DNA of 64,000 nucleotides from Paenibacillus guangzhouensis (GCF_009363075.1 NZ_CP045293.1:1984001-2048000); one strand, 5' to 3'. Positions 8,395 to 17,900 are shown, counted from the first letter of the stretch. The notes: generated by a model not told the origin, from the sequence alone. Translations and numbers: made by a program.

Positions 8395-9198
8395 TCAGGG
8401 TAATTTCTTGACGAGTTTCTTTGGTCTTTCAGGTCTCCACGCTACTAGCATATCGGCCGCTCCGCAGGCCTGATTGACTACTGCAAGATGCTCGTCCATC
8501 ACTTCCCACATCCAACGGTCTTGACCGATGGATCGGAGTATCCCACGCTCTGTGCTTCCATTGATCCAATCACGCAAGGGCTGGTCTCCCATTTTCATTA
8601 GCAAATGGTGTTCATTTAGCAAATTGTATGGATAGACCATTCTTAGCATGCTTTCTATGTATTGACTTTGCCTATCATACAATCCATGATTTGCGTGTTT
8701 AAATGCAAATCCATCCTCAAACGGGAAAATGAAGGTACCATTGTCACCCGCCGCATAATGAAGCGCAGCTGTCAATTTATTAGCTGTATAGATTATTCCG
8801 TATGGAACGTCAAGGCGCTCTGCCGTTATGCCAAGCCAATTCGACATAGCACGATGGACATCATCAGACTTCATATCGACATGCGCCGCAAGATGTGGCA
8901 AGCGTCCAAATTCGCCTGACTGACAGGTGAAAGCCGCATCCCATGGTAATGTCCCCCGCTGCTGGCTATATATCCAGAACGAAGAGACTTGTTCGCACTT
9001 GATCCTTTCGTAAAGCTCCTCACAAGACACCTCGAAAATGTCATGATCCCCTTCGTGGTCTCCATCGCTTAATAATGCGTAATAGCTGGCTCCTGTATAT
9101 GGTTGTCCAATGGAATCAAAAAAAGACTTCCCGGCTTGGAAAGCATCCATTGGATGGATATGACTGGTGCCGTAAAGTGCAACCCCTGTACACAACAT
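8395..9198 (-). CDS. Protein of unknown function
   Basis: A 267-residue protein that I do not recognise. The gene is convincing: the ATG is preceded by AAAGGAGGTG and the frame is closed by a terminator. There is no signal peptide or membrane segment. Aromatic and acidic residues are frequent, with a distinctive DGDHEGDHD cluster near residue 45 and FPFEDGFAF near 165. It follows the RNA ligase gene on the same strand after about 105 bp, so it could belong to the same transcript or be independent. No function is proposed. Confidence 0.75.
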   Translation of the reverse strand: MLCTGVALYGTSHIHPMDAFQAGKSFFDSIGQPYTGASYYALLSDGDHEGDHDIFEVSCEELYERIKCEQVSSFWIYSQQRGTLPWDAAFTCQSGEFGRLPHLAAHVDMKSDDVHRAMSNWLGITAERLDVPYGIIYTANKLTAALHYAAGDNGTFIFPFEDGFAFKHANHGLYDRQSQYIESMLRMVYPYNLLNEHHLLMKMGDQPLRDWINGSTERGILRSIGQDRWMWEVMDEHLAVVNQACGAADMLVAWRPERPKKLVKKLP

Positions 9199-9304
9199 AA
9201 TACACCTCCTTTTTTTCGCAAAAAACTTACTCAGAATTACATGATCAACACCTCATTCTCATTGACTTGGTCATTTGGTATAACTGCTTACTAACAATTG
9301 TCTC

Positions 9305-9958
9305 TTACGATAGACTATTCGATGTTGTTTCGGCCAGCCCGTTAGGTTCAATCGGTTTGCTTAACCAATGTTCATCGGTTTGAACGTGATTCTTACGGAC
9401 GAATTTGGCCACGGATCGTTTGAATTCCTCATACGGAAAAGCGGAAGCCAGCCTCACAACAAATCCTTCCTGTTCACCACCACAACGGGAATGCATGGTA
9501 TAACACGCCTTAGCTGCCTCTTCGCTCCAGACCCCACGGTACAGCACTGGAACCGTAGCTAAATGGAGATTCGACGCCCATTCCACCGTTTCATCCCAGG
9601 AGAGACAGATATTCTGCTCATTCCATACCGAGAACAACATGAAGTAGCTTGGCAGTGCATCGTAATATAGCGAATGCTTCGCGAACACGTTCTCTCCGCA
9701 TAGTCGGTACCCTTCCGGAATCAGGTATTTCATCCCGCCATGCAGCGTCTTTACGTAATGCCTGGACGGATGATCTTTACTATCGAGCGATCTGGCATGA
9801 ATGAAATTCGGATACATTGTTGTATTCTCCCCATCCATCTTCTCGGTAATGACCACCTCCTGCCCCGCAAAATGATCGGTATTCCGCAAAATTTTATCAT
9901 CGTCGGTATATCCCCGCGACCACGGCAGATGCATCGTTTTTGGATATTTCATTTTCAT
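9305..9958 (-). CDS. ATP-dependent RNA ligase family protein
   Basis: A compact 217-residue nucleotidyltransferase. Motif I is EKMDGEN (about residues 39-45), whose lysine would carry AMP. Motif III resembles FMLFSVWN, motif IV is EGFVVR and motif V is KFVRKNHV. These are the core elements of the covalent nucleotidyltransferase superfamily of RNA ligases; the protein lacks room for a large accessory domain. The ATG at 9958 has AGAGGTG upstream. It begins 12 bp after the kinase/HD gene, so healing and sealing enzymes are encoded together. It most likely rejoins cut RNA, perhaps tRNA. Confidence 0.85.
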   Translation of the reverse strand: MKMKYPKTMHLPWSRGYTDDDKILRNTDHFAGQEVVITEKMDGENTTMYPNFIHARSLDSKDHPSRHYVKTLHGGMKYLIPEGYRLCGENVFAKHSLYYDALPSYFMLFSVWNEQNICLSWDETVEWASNLHLATVPVLYRGVWSEEAAKACYTMHSRCGGEQEGFVVRLASAFPYEEFKRSVAKFVRKNHVQTDEHWLSKPIEPNGLAETTSNSLS

Positions 9959-9970
9959 CGTATCACCTCT

Positions 9971-10930
9971 TTATTTGGCAAATGTATCGGCCTCAGCGAA
10001 AAAGTAAAGCTCTGCCAGCATTTGTTCGCCAAGCAAATGATAAATTCGAGACGCCCCTGCATCCCCGCCATGTAAAATCTCCATGTGGAAGCTCACCATG
10101 TTCACAACATGCAGAATAAACTCATCGTCATAGCCCAACTCTTTGAGCACATGACAGGCAATGGAAGCAGACACATGTTCATGCCCAAAATACGAATAGT
10201 AACCACGCGCCTCCTTCCACACCTTGCAGAACGGTTTGCCTGCATCGTGGAACAAAGCTGTAAGCTGCATGATCAGCAAATGATCACCTTCATAGAAAGC
10301 ATTGATATACTCCAATACGGCAAAGGTATGCTCGGATAAAGTCTTGGAATGATGGGGATTCTCTTGATCAAATCCCAGCATCACCTGGAAATGTGGCGAC
10401 CCGGCTAAATAGCTGAATAGCTCATCATGGCTTGGGCTCGCTGCAAGAAGCTCCTCGAGCTCGGATCGCTCTAACCCAGCAGGTACGGGAGCATGAACAA
10501 GGTGCAGATGCCGAAATCCTTCACCAAGTACGGGAAACTCGGTATTTCTGGCAAATTTGGTTAGCACCTTATCGTCGATCCGTCGTTTACGGGCTAAAAT
10601 CCGTTCTCTCGCCAACTCATAGGGTGTGTCGAATACATGGCATTCGACGGGAACATCTTGAAATCGTTTAAGGAGCTTGAGTCTACGGTCACGGCTGACA
10701 TTCGTTGCGTCAAAAACGACATTTCGGCCTGACCCAAGAGCCTGCTCCATCTCGGCAAAAGCTCTGTCAAATACAAGATACGTGTTTTTTTGTTTTGACT
10801 CGCTCCCGAACAATTTTTCCCGAATGGCATCCGTCGACACAAGTACCGCTCGTTCTCGCTTGCACAGCTCTTTCGCATAGTGGCTTTTGCCGCTGCCTGG
10901 AATACCAGCCAGCATATGAATAACACTCAT
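9971..10930 (-). CDS. Polynucleotide kinase-like P-loop domain fused to an HD phosphohydrolase
   Basis: A 319-residue two-domain protein. The N-terminal half has a P-loop GIPGSGKSHYAK (about residues 9-20), VVFDATN and an arginine-rich lid, as in T4-type 5'-OH polynucleotide kinases. The C-terminal half carries an HD domain (HTFAVLEYI, LFHDAGKP, FGHEHVSASIA) that could remove 2',3'-cyclic phosphate or 3'-phosphate. The order is kinase then HD, the reverse of the Runella HD-Pnk enzyme. I chose the ATG at 10930, 7 nt after AAAGGAGGT. It is followed 12 bp later by the RNA ligase gene. Together they form an RNA end-healing and sealing pair; the natural substrate is unknown. Confidence 0.85.
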   Translation of the reverse strand: MSVIHMLAGIPGSGKSHYAKELCKRERAVLVSTDAIREKLFGSESKQKNTYLVFDRAFAEMEQALGSGRNVVFDATNVSRDRRLKLLKRFQDVPVECHVFDTPYELARERILARKRRIDDKVLTKFARNTEFPVLGEGFRHLHLVHAPVPAGLERSELEELLAASPSHDELFSYLAGSPHFQVMLGFDQENPHHSKTLSEHTFAVLEYINAFYEGDHLLIMQLTALFHDAGKPFCKVWKEARGYYSYFGHEHVSASIACHVLKELGYDDEFILHVVNMVSFHMEILHGGDAGASRIYHLLGEQMLAELYFFAEADTFAK

Positions 10931-11035
10931 AGATATCACCTCCTTTCAGTACGCGATAATTATCATACGTAGCGTGAATCAACATGTTTCGCGCATATGA
11001 CCAGTATAGGGGTGAAATCCGTGAAACGCATGGGA

Positions 11036-12088
11036 CTATGGATGCATTCCCAATTGGTTCCACGTACGAATCAACCAATCTGAGAACAATTCTTTCTCCT
11101 CGAACTGCGGATAATGGGCTGATTTCTCGAAAGTGATGAAATCTTTTACAGGTGCTCGTAACGTATCGAAATAGGCTCTGGCTGCATGAGCGGATGTCAT
11201 ATAATCGTATCGACCCATGACGAAATAGACAGGGATATCAACGTGGTTCACGAGTTCTGTAATAGGATACTTACGCTCTTCATCCAGTAAGATCTTCTGC
11301 GATAGTGCCACCCCTTGCAAATAACGAATCACATCCAATAAATTGTACTCCCGATTCCACAAGAAACCGGAATAATAATCCCGGTTATCATCAATGAGCC
11401 TTGCCGCTCCGCCATATTTGCGGACTTGAGACCGCGGCGTCAGCGCTTCGCCTCGCTCGATTGGACCTCTAAGAGATTCTAGCAACGCTATATCCTCAGC
11501 ATGACCTGCTCGCTTCGCTTGTTCAATTGAATAATTCAGACTGTCGATTTCACTCACCTTCGGATCTGCAACCTGTCCAATTCCAATGTATGCCGTGAAT
11601 TTGTCTGGCGCCTTCGCCGCGGCCTTCATTCCAATATAGGTTCCGTAGGAATGGCCGATCAGCAGCACTTTCTCTTGTCCGACCTGAGTTGTAACGTAAT
11701 CCGTTAATGCAAGCAGGTCGTCGACGAGCAAGTCTGCGCTAAGATTCGAATAATCTTCTCCAAAATGATAGGACTTCCCGCTCCCGCGTTGATCATAATG
11801 CACAATGGTGAAATGTTGTTCCAACTCACGCTGATATTTACGCACATAAGGAATTTCGGAGCAACCCGGACCTCCATGCACGAACACGACGATCGGATTG
11901 CGTCGATCTACGCCTCGAATCATAATGGCATGTTTCGTGCCATTGATCTCAATCTGCTCTAATGAGCTGATGCTGTGTTCACCAGCAATACTTGGCGTCC
12001 ACGTCGGGAAGATCATTCCGATTCCGATCAGCAGACTGAGGACGATAATGATGATTTTTACTGCCTTGATGACCTTTTTCCTACGCAA
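11036..12088 (-). CDS. Proline iminopeptidase-like alpha/beta hydrolase (S33)
   Basis: A 350-residue hydrolase with an N-terminal membrane anchor (about residues 9-30). The S33 pattern is clear: VHGGPG oxyanion loop, YDQRGSGKS, nucleophile GHSYGTYIG (about 145), acid in MGRYDYM and catalytic His in KSAHYPQFEE. It probably cleaves short peptides or esters at the outer face of the membrane. It is 12 bp downstream of another hydrolase gene on the same strand and probably shares its transcript. Confidence 0.88.
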   Translation of the reverse strand: MRRKKVIKAVKIIIIVLSLLIGIGMIFPTWTPSIAGEHSISSLEQIEINGTKHAIMIRGVDRRNPIVVFVHGGPGCSEIPYVRKYQRELEQHFTIVHYDQRGSGKSYHFGEDYSNLSADLLVDDLLALTDYVTTQVGQEKVLLIGHSYGTYIGMKAAAKAPDKFTAYIGIGQVADPKVSEIDSLNYSIEQAKRAGHAEDIALLESLRGPIERGEALTPRSQVRKYGGAARLIDDNRDYYSGFLWNREYNLLDVIRYLQGVALSQKILLDEERKYPITELVNHVDIPVYFVMGRYDYMTSAHAARAYFDTLRAPVKDFITFEKSAHYPQFEEKELFSDWLIRTWNQLGMHP

Positions 12089-12100
12089 TGGACGACTCCT

Positions 12101-12874
12101 TTAACATTTGGTAGTTACTAGATAAGCACGATGCTGATCCAGGAACTGTAGAATAGCTTCATTAACTTGGACAGGGGATTCTCTTAGCATATGAGGCCGG
12201 TGACTCCCGTTCGGGATAACAAGATACCGTGATCCCCTAACAATTGATGCCAGTCGTCGGACGCGTTCTTCGCCAACAAATGGATCATGCTCCCCCGTGA
12301 TGAATAACGTAGGACACGAAATGCTGCCGAGCTGGTCCAGCGTAAGCTGAGGATATCGCCGCCAATCTTCAGCTGACTGTCTCATGAACTCCTCCCAGTC
12401 TCCTCGATGTGCTTCTTCATGTCTCTCCTTCATCTGTTGAATCATCTCATGCATGTTATGCTCGATCAGCCATGACGGCTCGAACTCTTCAACCCCAGTC
12501 GGATCACAGAATCCACTCGTCCCAATCGTCGTAAGCGCAGCAACTCTCTCGGGATGATTCACGGTGAGATAAATCCCGACATTCGCCCCCAAACTGTAAC
12601 CTATTAAATGTGCCGAGCGAATATCCAAGTGATCCATGAAATCTAAGATGTCATCTGCGATCTGCGGTGTAGACCAGGCAAGGCTATCACACCTTGTTCT
12701 CCCGTGACCTCTAAAATCGGGAAAGTAGCAGGTATACTTTCTTTGAAGATCCAACATTTGATTCGAGAAGGCGAGAATTCCGCGTGAATAACCGCTGTGC
12801 AAGAAGATAACTGGATCCCCATACCCCATTTTCTCATAATACATGTCCACATCATTCATCTTTGCATATGGCAT
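12101..12874 (-). CDS. Alpha/beta fold hydrolase
   Basis: A soluble 257-residue hydrolase with HSGYSRG, PDFRGHGRT, nucleophile GYSLGANVG, GEHDPFVG (acid) and NGSHRPHM (His). The frame is open further upstream to 13045, but that extension would run through the SDR gene's end and its terminator hairpin. The ATG at 12874 (MPYAKMNDVD) with GGGGA eight bases upstream is therefore the likely start. The next gene, an S33 hydrolase, follows after 12 bp. Confidence 0.85.
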   Translation of the reverse strand: MPYAKMNDVDMYYEKMGYGDPVIFLHSGYSRGILAFSNQMLDLQRKYTCYFPDFRGHGRTRCDSLAWSTPQIADDILDFMDHLDIRSAHLIGYSLGANVGIYLTVNHPERVAALTTIGTSGFCDPTGVEEFEPSWLIEHNMHEMIQQMKERHEEAHRGDWEEFMRQSAEDWRRYPQLTLDQLGSISCPTLFITGEHDPFVGEERVRRLASIVRGSRYLVIPNGSHRPHMLRESPVQVNEAILQFLDQHRAYLVTTKC

Positions 12875-12955
12875 TCGACTATCCCCAATCCATAATTGAT
12901 CTCCAACTATAATCCTCGTACGTTCCTTTTCTACATCCTTCCTTATTTTCCCTTC

Positions 12956-12994
12956 ATACAAAAAAACGCCATCCAAATAAGTATTGGATAGCGT
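12956..12994 (-). terminator. Terminator of the SDR gene
   Basis: An 11-bp near-perfect stem, ACGCCATCCAA (12966-12976) with TTGGATAGCGT (12984-12994), is followed on the minus strand by about ten bases that are nearly all T. It lies just past the SDR stop codon. Confidence 0.85.
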
Positions 12995-13016
12995 CATGTT
13001 ATTTCGAGTCACGCGA

Positions 13017-13733
13017 TTAAGGGTTCGTTGACCACAGTCCAGCATGTTTTAAGACGACACGTGGATGAAGTTTGAGCTGTGCAACCATGAGTTCTGCTAA
13101 ATCTTCGGCTTGCATCACTTTTTCAGGATTACCGTCTGTTAAGTTCAGCTCGACAGCCATATCGGTTGCAACCGTACTTGGCGTTAACGTCGTCACGCGA
13201 ATATTTTTCTTACGCACTTCAAGCATTAAGGACTCACTTAAGCCGATAACGGCAGCTTTGGAAGCCGAGTATGCACTTGTAATCGGAGCACCTTTTTGAC
13301 CCGCTGTGGATGAGATATTAATGATGTCGCCTGTGTTGCGCTCGATCATTTCCGGCAATACAGCACGTGTTGTGTAGTATACGCCCTTTACATTGACATC
13401 GATAATGTTGGTCCATTCTTCGGGCGTCAATTCCATGAAGCCTCCGAATTTAGAGATGCCAGCATTATTGACAAGAATATCGATCGCCCCAAGCTCGCTC
13501 CGAATGGATTCAACTGCTCTTGTAATCGAGTCCAAATCCGCAACATTCGCGGCCGCGATGGCTACCTTTACATCATACGATTTCAACTCTTCTGCGACTT
13601 GTTGTAAATTATCTAGTGTACGACCGACGAGACCAACGTGAATCCCCTCTTGCGCAAAAGCAATCGCTGTTGCACGTCCAATCCCACGCCCTGCTCCTGT
13701 AATTAACGCTACTTTTCCTGCGATGGTTTGCAT
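13017..13733 (-). CDS. Short-chain dehydrogenase/reductase (FabG-like)
   Basis: A 238-residue NAD(P)-dependent oxidoreductase of the classical SDR type. Visible are TGAGRGIG (cofactor loop), NNAG, the catalytic serine region NISSTAG and YSASK (Tyr and Lys). I chose the ATG at 13733 because AGGAG lies eight bases upstream. It is a single-gene unit closed by a strong terminator. The protein resembles 3-ketoacyl-ACP reductases, but many relatives act on other alcohols or ketones. Confidence 0.92.
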   Translation of the reverse strand: MQTIAGKVALITGAGRGIGRATAIAFAQEGIHVGLVGRTLDNLQQVAEELKSYDVKVAIAAANVADLDSITRAVESIRSELGAIDILVNNAGISKFGGFMELTPEEWTNIIDVNVKGVYYTTRAVLPEMIERNTGDIINISSTAGQKGAPITSAYSASKAAVIGLSESLMLEVRKKNIRVTTLTPSTVATDMAVELNLTDGNPEKVMQAEDLAELMVAQLKLHPRVVLKHAGLWSTNP

Positions 13734-13866
13734 GGTTCTCACTCCTTTGTATGTAATAACTCTATTCTAAACGAAATCGGGTACATTAAACAAACCAGAT
13801 AGCCAGTCATGAAGTTGCCCCCAACATACAAGAAGGTAATCAGATTCGTATTAATCAAAAAAAATG

Positions 13867-13897
13867 TTGCCTTCGAGTTTACTCGAAGGTATATACT
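13867..13897 (+). promoter_or_regulatory. MerR-type promoter left in front of a broken merR gene
   Basis: A -35 TTGCCT (13867-13872) and a -10 TATACT (13892-13897) have a 19-bp spacer containing the inverted repeat CCTTCGAG-TTTA-CTCGAAGG (13870-13889). It is intact although the downstream regulator gene is truncated. Confidence 0.7.
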
Positions 13898-13903
13898 TTG
13901 TTC

Positions 13904-14005
13904 ATGGAAAATCTATTAAACATTCGACAAGTCGCAGCTGTTACAGGTCCTTATGAGACCGAAAACTCCTTAGTAAGCACAGTGATTAAGGGGATGGTTG
14001 CATAG
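13904..14005 (+). pseudogene. Truncated MerR family regulator, first ~15 codons
   Basis: The ATG at 13904 begins MENLLNIRQVAAVTG, a standard MerR N-terminus (first helix and turn of the winged helix). From about 13949 the sequence no longer reads as MerR and the frame ends at a TAG at 14003. The MerR-type promoter in front supports the identity. The break coincides with the end of an oppositely oriented MFS fragment, so one deletion probably removed the 3' parts of both genes. Confidence 0.7.
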
Positions 14006-14091
14006 AAGCTAGACATAATGACTAATCCCGCAAAAAACAAAATTAAAATAATGAAAGAATAAGGTCGATCTGTTGTATCTAACGGCTTCAT
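13951..14091 (-). pseudogene. Truncated MFS transporter, first ~45 codons
   Basis: On the minus strand the ATG at 14091 (AGGAG nine bases upstream) starts a 46-residue frame with a hydrophobic helix and the stretch FYATIPLITVLTKEFSVS. This is typical of the first membrane segment and following loop of drug/H+ antiporters of the major facilitator superfamily. The frame stops at 13951, exactly where the convergent MerR fragment breaks off. It is too short to function. Confidence 0.65.
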
Positions 14092-14299
14092 TCATGTAAT
14101 CTCCTGCAAATATTAACGATGCAATTGAATGAAAGCCGTCGAGTGGATTCGGCAGCTTTCGTCGGGAGCTTTGTGTTGTTTACAGTATTCTTTCAGATAT
14201 GAATACGTAAACTTACTCAGATATCACAGATTCATAATGTCTATAATTAAATCAAAAAAATAGCTTTCATATGCCGCTAACTCTATCCCTCCCCTCTTT
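14092..14299. other. Gene-free stretch
   Basis: No convincing frame was seen on either strand. There is a weak interrupted inverted repeat (GAAAGCCG, then CGGC-AG-CTTTC) around 14130-14162, not followed by a clear T run. It holds the promoter region of the MFS fragment and otherwise AT-rich sequence. Confidence 0.5.
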
Positions 14300-14359
14300 T
14301 CAGCTTGAATCAAACATTCGCGGATTTAATATGTCTATAATATCCTTGATAATACTCAT
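14300..14359 (-). CDS. Possible 19-residue peptide gene
   Basis: An ATG at 14359 with GAGGG seven bases upstream opens a 19-codon frame, MSIIKDIIDILNPRMFDSS. The first twelve residues would form an amphipathic helix. It lies beyond the terminator of the second BlaI gene. It is short enough to be chance; only the ribosome site and the helix pattern support it. Confidence 0.2.
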   Translation of the reverse strand: MSIIKDIIDILNPRMFDSS

Positions 14360-14392
14360 GTGTCAACCCTCTATTTTTTATTGCAAAATCAA

Positions 14393-14426
14393 AAAGAAGC
14401 GCTCTCTTGGTCGCTTCTTTTTTCTT
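14393..14426 (-). terminator. Terminator of the second BlaI gene
   Basis: AAAGAAGCG (14393-14401) and CGCTTCTTT (14412-14420) form a stem with a 10-nt loop. T or A runs flank both sides, so it could work in both directions. It lies 15-40 bp past the stop of the BlaI-family gene. Confidence 0.8.
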
Positions 14427-14434
14427 AATGCGCA

Positions 14435-14845
14435 TTAAGTATCACGCTTATCTAATTCACCGTCACTATGCTTCTCGTCAAATAATGCCTTCAGATCCTG
14501 AATTTCCTCTGCATTAAGCTTCTTGTCCCTTAAGAAGTTGGCCAGCATGGGCTTCAAGGCGCCGCCATACAGCTTTTTCATAAACGATTTGGTTTCGGTA
14601 CTTAGATACTCTTGCTCGCTAATGATCGGATAGAACAGAAAGTTGCGTTTGGAACCCTCCTCTTGCTTCGTTCCTGCCGCTTCTTTTTGAACCAATCGAT
14701 TGAGCAGCGTCCGGGTCGTGTTCGGGCTCCACCCCATACGATCAGCCAATTGCTTAACGACCTCGCTGGAGGGACAATTCGGATTAACCCACAGCACGCG
14801 CATCACTTCCAGCTCTGCATCCGTAATGGGCGGTATTTGTTTCAT
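14435..14845 (-). CDS. Second BlaI/MecI family repressor, without a BlaR1 partner
   Basis: A 136-residue winged-helix repressor closely similar to the BlaI protein at 3754-4167 along its whole length (shared GW-PNTTRTLL-RLVQKEAAG, SFMKKLYGGA, PMLANFL-DKKLNA-EI). The ATG at 14845 has GGAGGAG in front. No M56 protease gene is adjacent. Its promoter carries two weaker versions of the ACTACA-N2-TGTAGT sites, so it may be controlled by itself or by the first system. It probably arose by duplication. Confidence 0.9.
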   Translation of the reverse strand: MKQIPPITDAELEVMRVLWVNPNCPSSEVVKQLADRMGWSPNTTRTLLNRLVQKEAAGTKQEEGSKRNFLFYPIISEQEYLSTETKSFMKKLYGGALKPMLANFLRDKKLNAEEIQDLKALFDEKHSDGELDKRDT

Positions 14846-14874
14846 GGAAGACTCCTCCAAATTAAGTGGCTACA

Positions 14875-14925
14875 ACTACATACGTAGATATATGACATGC
14901 TACAATCGTATTTCCGTGTTGTCAA
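14875..14925 (-). promoter_or_regulatory. Promoter with degenerate BlaI-type operators
   Basis: The -35 TTGACA (14925-14920) and -10 TAGCAT (14902-14897) are 17 bp apart, the same layout as at the first BlaI operon. Sites resembling ACTACA-N2-TGTAGT lie at 14899-14912 (over the -10) and 14875-14888, each with two to four changes from the strong sites. Weaker binding or different specificity is expected. Confidence 0.65.
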
Positions 14926-14965
14926 CATAAAAAACCGCCTCACAGAAAACTCCTGTGGAGCGGTT
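14926..14965 (-). terminator. Terminator of the large exoenzyme gene
   Basis: A 13-bp stem with two mismatches (14933-14945 and 14953-14965) is followed on the minus strand by six Ts. It separates the large gene from the BlaI gene downstream. Confidence 0.8.
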
Positions 14966-14983
14966 ATGCTGAACAAATGAAAA

Positions 14984-17900
14984 TTAATGGATCTGTTGAT
15001 AAATTCGATACAACATCACGGCCGCATCGACCCGCGTCACCGATTCCTTCGGAAGCAGCACGCCATTCTTGGCTTCGATAATCTGGTCACGTACCAATGC
15101 CGCAACATCCGACTTGGCATAGGCTGCAACTTGTGCTGCATCGGCGAATGAATCAAGTTCTGAAGCGAGACCCTGCTTAGAAATAACTTCGGCTTCATAC
15201 AGCGCTCTCGCCGTCAGGACGATCATATCTTGTCTAGTGATCCATCCTTGCGGGTTGAATCGATTATCGCCTATTCCAGCAGTTATTCCGAGTGCTCTGG
15301 CAATGCCGATCGCGTTATACTGATCAGCGTTCTGGTCGACATCCGAGAAATTCGCTTTGAACTCCGCTTGCAACCGCAGCAATTTTACTAACAACGCTAC
15401 AAATTCCGCTCGCGTGAGCTTTTTGTTCGGCTCGAACTTGGATGCTGAAGTACCTGGCATGATGCCAGCCGATGCTAAACCTTCGATCGCTTCCTTAACC
15501 GATTTATCATTATTGTCAATATCAACGAACTGGATCTTCTCAGTCTTCGGCGTATCCGTTTCTACCTTCGGTGTTGTAGTGACCGGGCTTGTGGTTGTGC
15601 CGCCGACTGACCCCGTACCCCCAGTTTCTGAGCTTTGTTTTAACGTGGTAATCACTCTAACGTTGCTTATCTTGGAGGTGTTCCCTGCCGCATCCACCGC
15701 AACTACGAAATATCGGTACGTGGTGGCAGCTTTCAGTCCTGTATCTTTAATCTCAGTTTTTGTTGTCGTCATGATTTCGACATCATCCCGGAAAACCTTG
15801 TATCCGACGACGCCAACATTATCCGATGCAGGTGTCCATCTCAGTTCGATGGCAGAACTGGATACCGCTTCACCGCGCTCGATCGTCGGCGCCGTTGGCG
15901 CTACATCATCCACAATGGACGGCGTCCACCAATTCCCTGATACGACAATCATGCTAAGCAGGCGAAGATTATTACTGAAGTACAGCTCGTCTTCTGTAGC
16001 AGCCGCCGTATTATAGTCCCATAGTCGATTCAGCCATGTCTGATTCGAAGCATCGATCATCGCGCTCACCATCATTGGGGCAGAGAACGAAATGTCCTCG
16101 TAATCTTCCAATGCTGTCGAGCCATCCAACTTATAGCCAGCCCGAATCTGCTTCGGATCTTGCTTCGTCTTCTCTTGAATCCAACGATTAATAGCACTGA
16201 GTTGCGCTTTCGCGCGGGTATCTCCAGTAATCAGATAATCTGTACCGATTCGCCATGGTATACGGGATGAGTTGTAGCTGTAATCACCATCCGTCTCCGA
16301 TTCCAAGAACATTGGTTCTGCCGGTACGTAGCGGTTACCATCTTTTACAACAAAGTCAGGAAGCAACCCCGCCAACGGGCTATAATTCTCATGCATGCTG
16401 CGAATAATGTTATACGTTGCATCTATGACCTGATCCCAACGCGTATCCCCCGTTACGTTGCGATAATCTTTCAAGTGCTGCAGCATAAAGTCGGATGAGC
16501 GCGTCGCCTTGCCATATTTCGGATCGCTATCCGTCGCCCAATCCGCAATCTTCAACGTCCACTCCGTATGGTTGACTTCGCTTTGCATAATCGCATTCAT
16601 GACTTTCTTCGCTTGCTTCAAATAATCTATTTCGCCGTTGCTCCCCCATTGACTGTTTGCGAGCAAGAGCGCATATGCAATGTCCATATCACCATCCGTC
16701 GCAGAGTCGACGCCGTTAATGTCCTTAATTTCGGTTCCCGTATCGGCTTGCTGCCAAGCCATCAGGTCTGGGTTGATCTCACTTGGGTGTGCTCTGAAGT
16801 AGCGATACAAGCTATCAAAATAATGCTGCGCCTTCGGATCATGCCCTGCCATCAGTGCGGTAATCAACATCCCGTACCCATGCGCTTCCGATACCGTAAT
16901 TTCATTCTCTTCGAACCAATCGCCGTCACTATACCAGACATAATATTGACTTGGATCATACGGGTTCTGCTTTAAGTACTTTGACTTCCATTCGTCATAT
17001 AACCTGGCTACCGTTTTGTCCATTTCCGCTTGGGTGACATGGTTCGGTTTAATCGAACTCCCTGCATAAGTCGTATGCTGCGGGAATGCTTTATGCGGTC
17101 CTTCGCCTGTCGGCAACGGACTTGTCTTCACCTGTACCGTATTGCTATCAAGTGATTCCAACCCCTCCGCATTATAAGCCTTCACAACGTACCGATATGC
17201 CGTAGCTGGGCTCAGTCCGGTATCGCTAAATGACAATTCTTTTGTTGTTCCTACCTTCTTGCCATCGCGATATACATGATAACCTGAGGGCATTAACGTT
17301 CCTGCAGAAGCCGTCCAGCGCAGATTTATTTGGAAAGGCGAGATCACGATGCCTTGTAGGTCTGTTGGTGCAGAAGGCGGTTCATTCTCAATCGGACCTT
17401 CGAGCGTATTGACCTCAACAGGATTCGAATTCATTCTCGTTCCGACGGCCTTAATGATCAGGTCATATTTCTTCTTCGGATCGATATTTTCTAGCTTGAA
17501 GCTATACGTTGTTTGTCCTTCCACCACCGGGACATACTCGCTCCAGTGAGCTTTAACTTTGTCACCCTTCTCGTAGATTCGAAAACCACGAATCGGTTCT
17601 TTGCTGGCAGAAGGCATCGTCCAGGAAAGGGTAGCACTAGAACCAAGAAGCTTAACAGCCGCATGCTCTACCGGATCGGGCTTCCCATCGGTGCGTTTGA
17701 TCCCATACTTGTCGTACGCGAATAATCCATTGCCTACCGTTCCTGGCTTCCCTTCATCCTCTTCGGCTGCGGTATAGGCTGTAAACTGAAGTACCTGCGG
17801 TGAGACGGATACATCCGTGAACATTTTTTTCTCCGGCTGCTCATCAATCGCCGCGAAATAATCATCATACGGAATCGGATTCCCGTTTTCATCTAATTTT

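Noticed and set aside
12875-13045. N-terminal extension of the alpha/beta hydrolase up to 13045
   Set aside because: It would run through the SDR stop and its terminator hairpin; the ATG at 12874 has a ribosome site.
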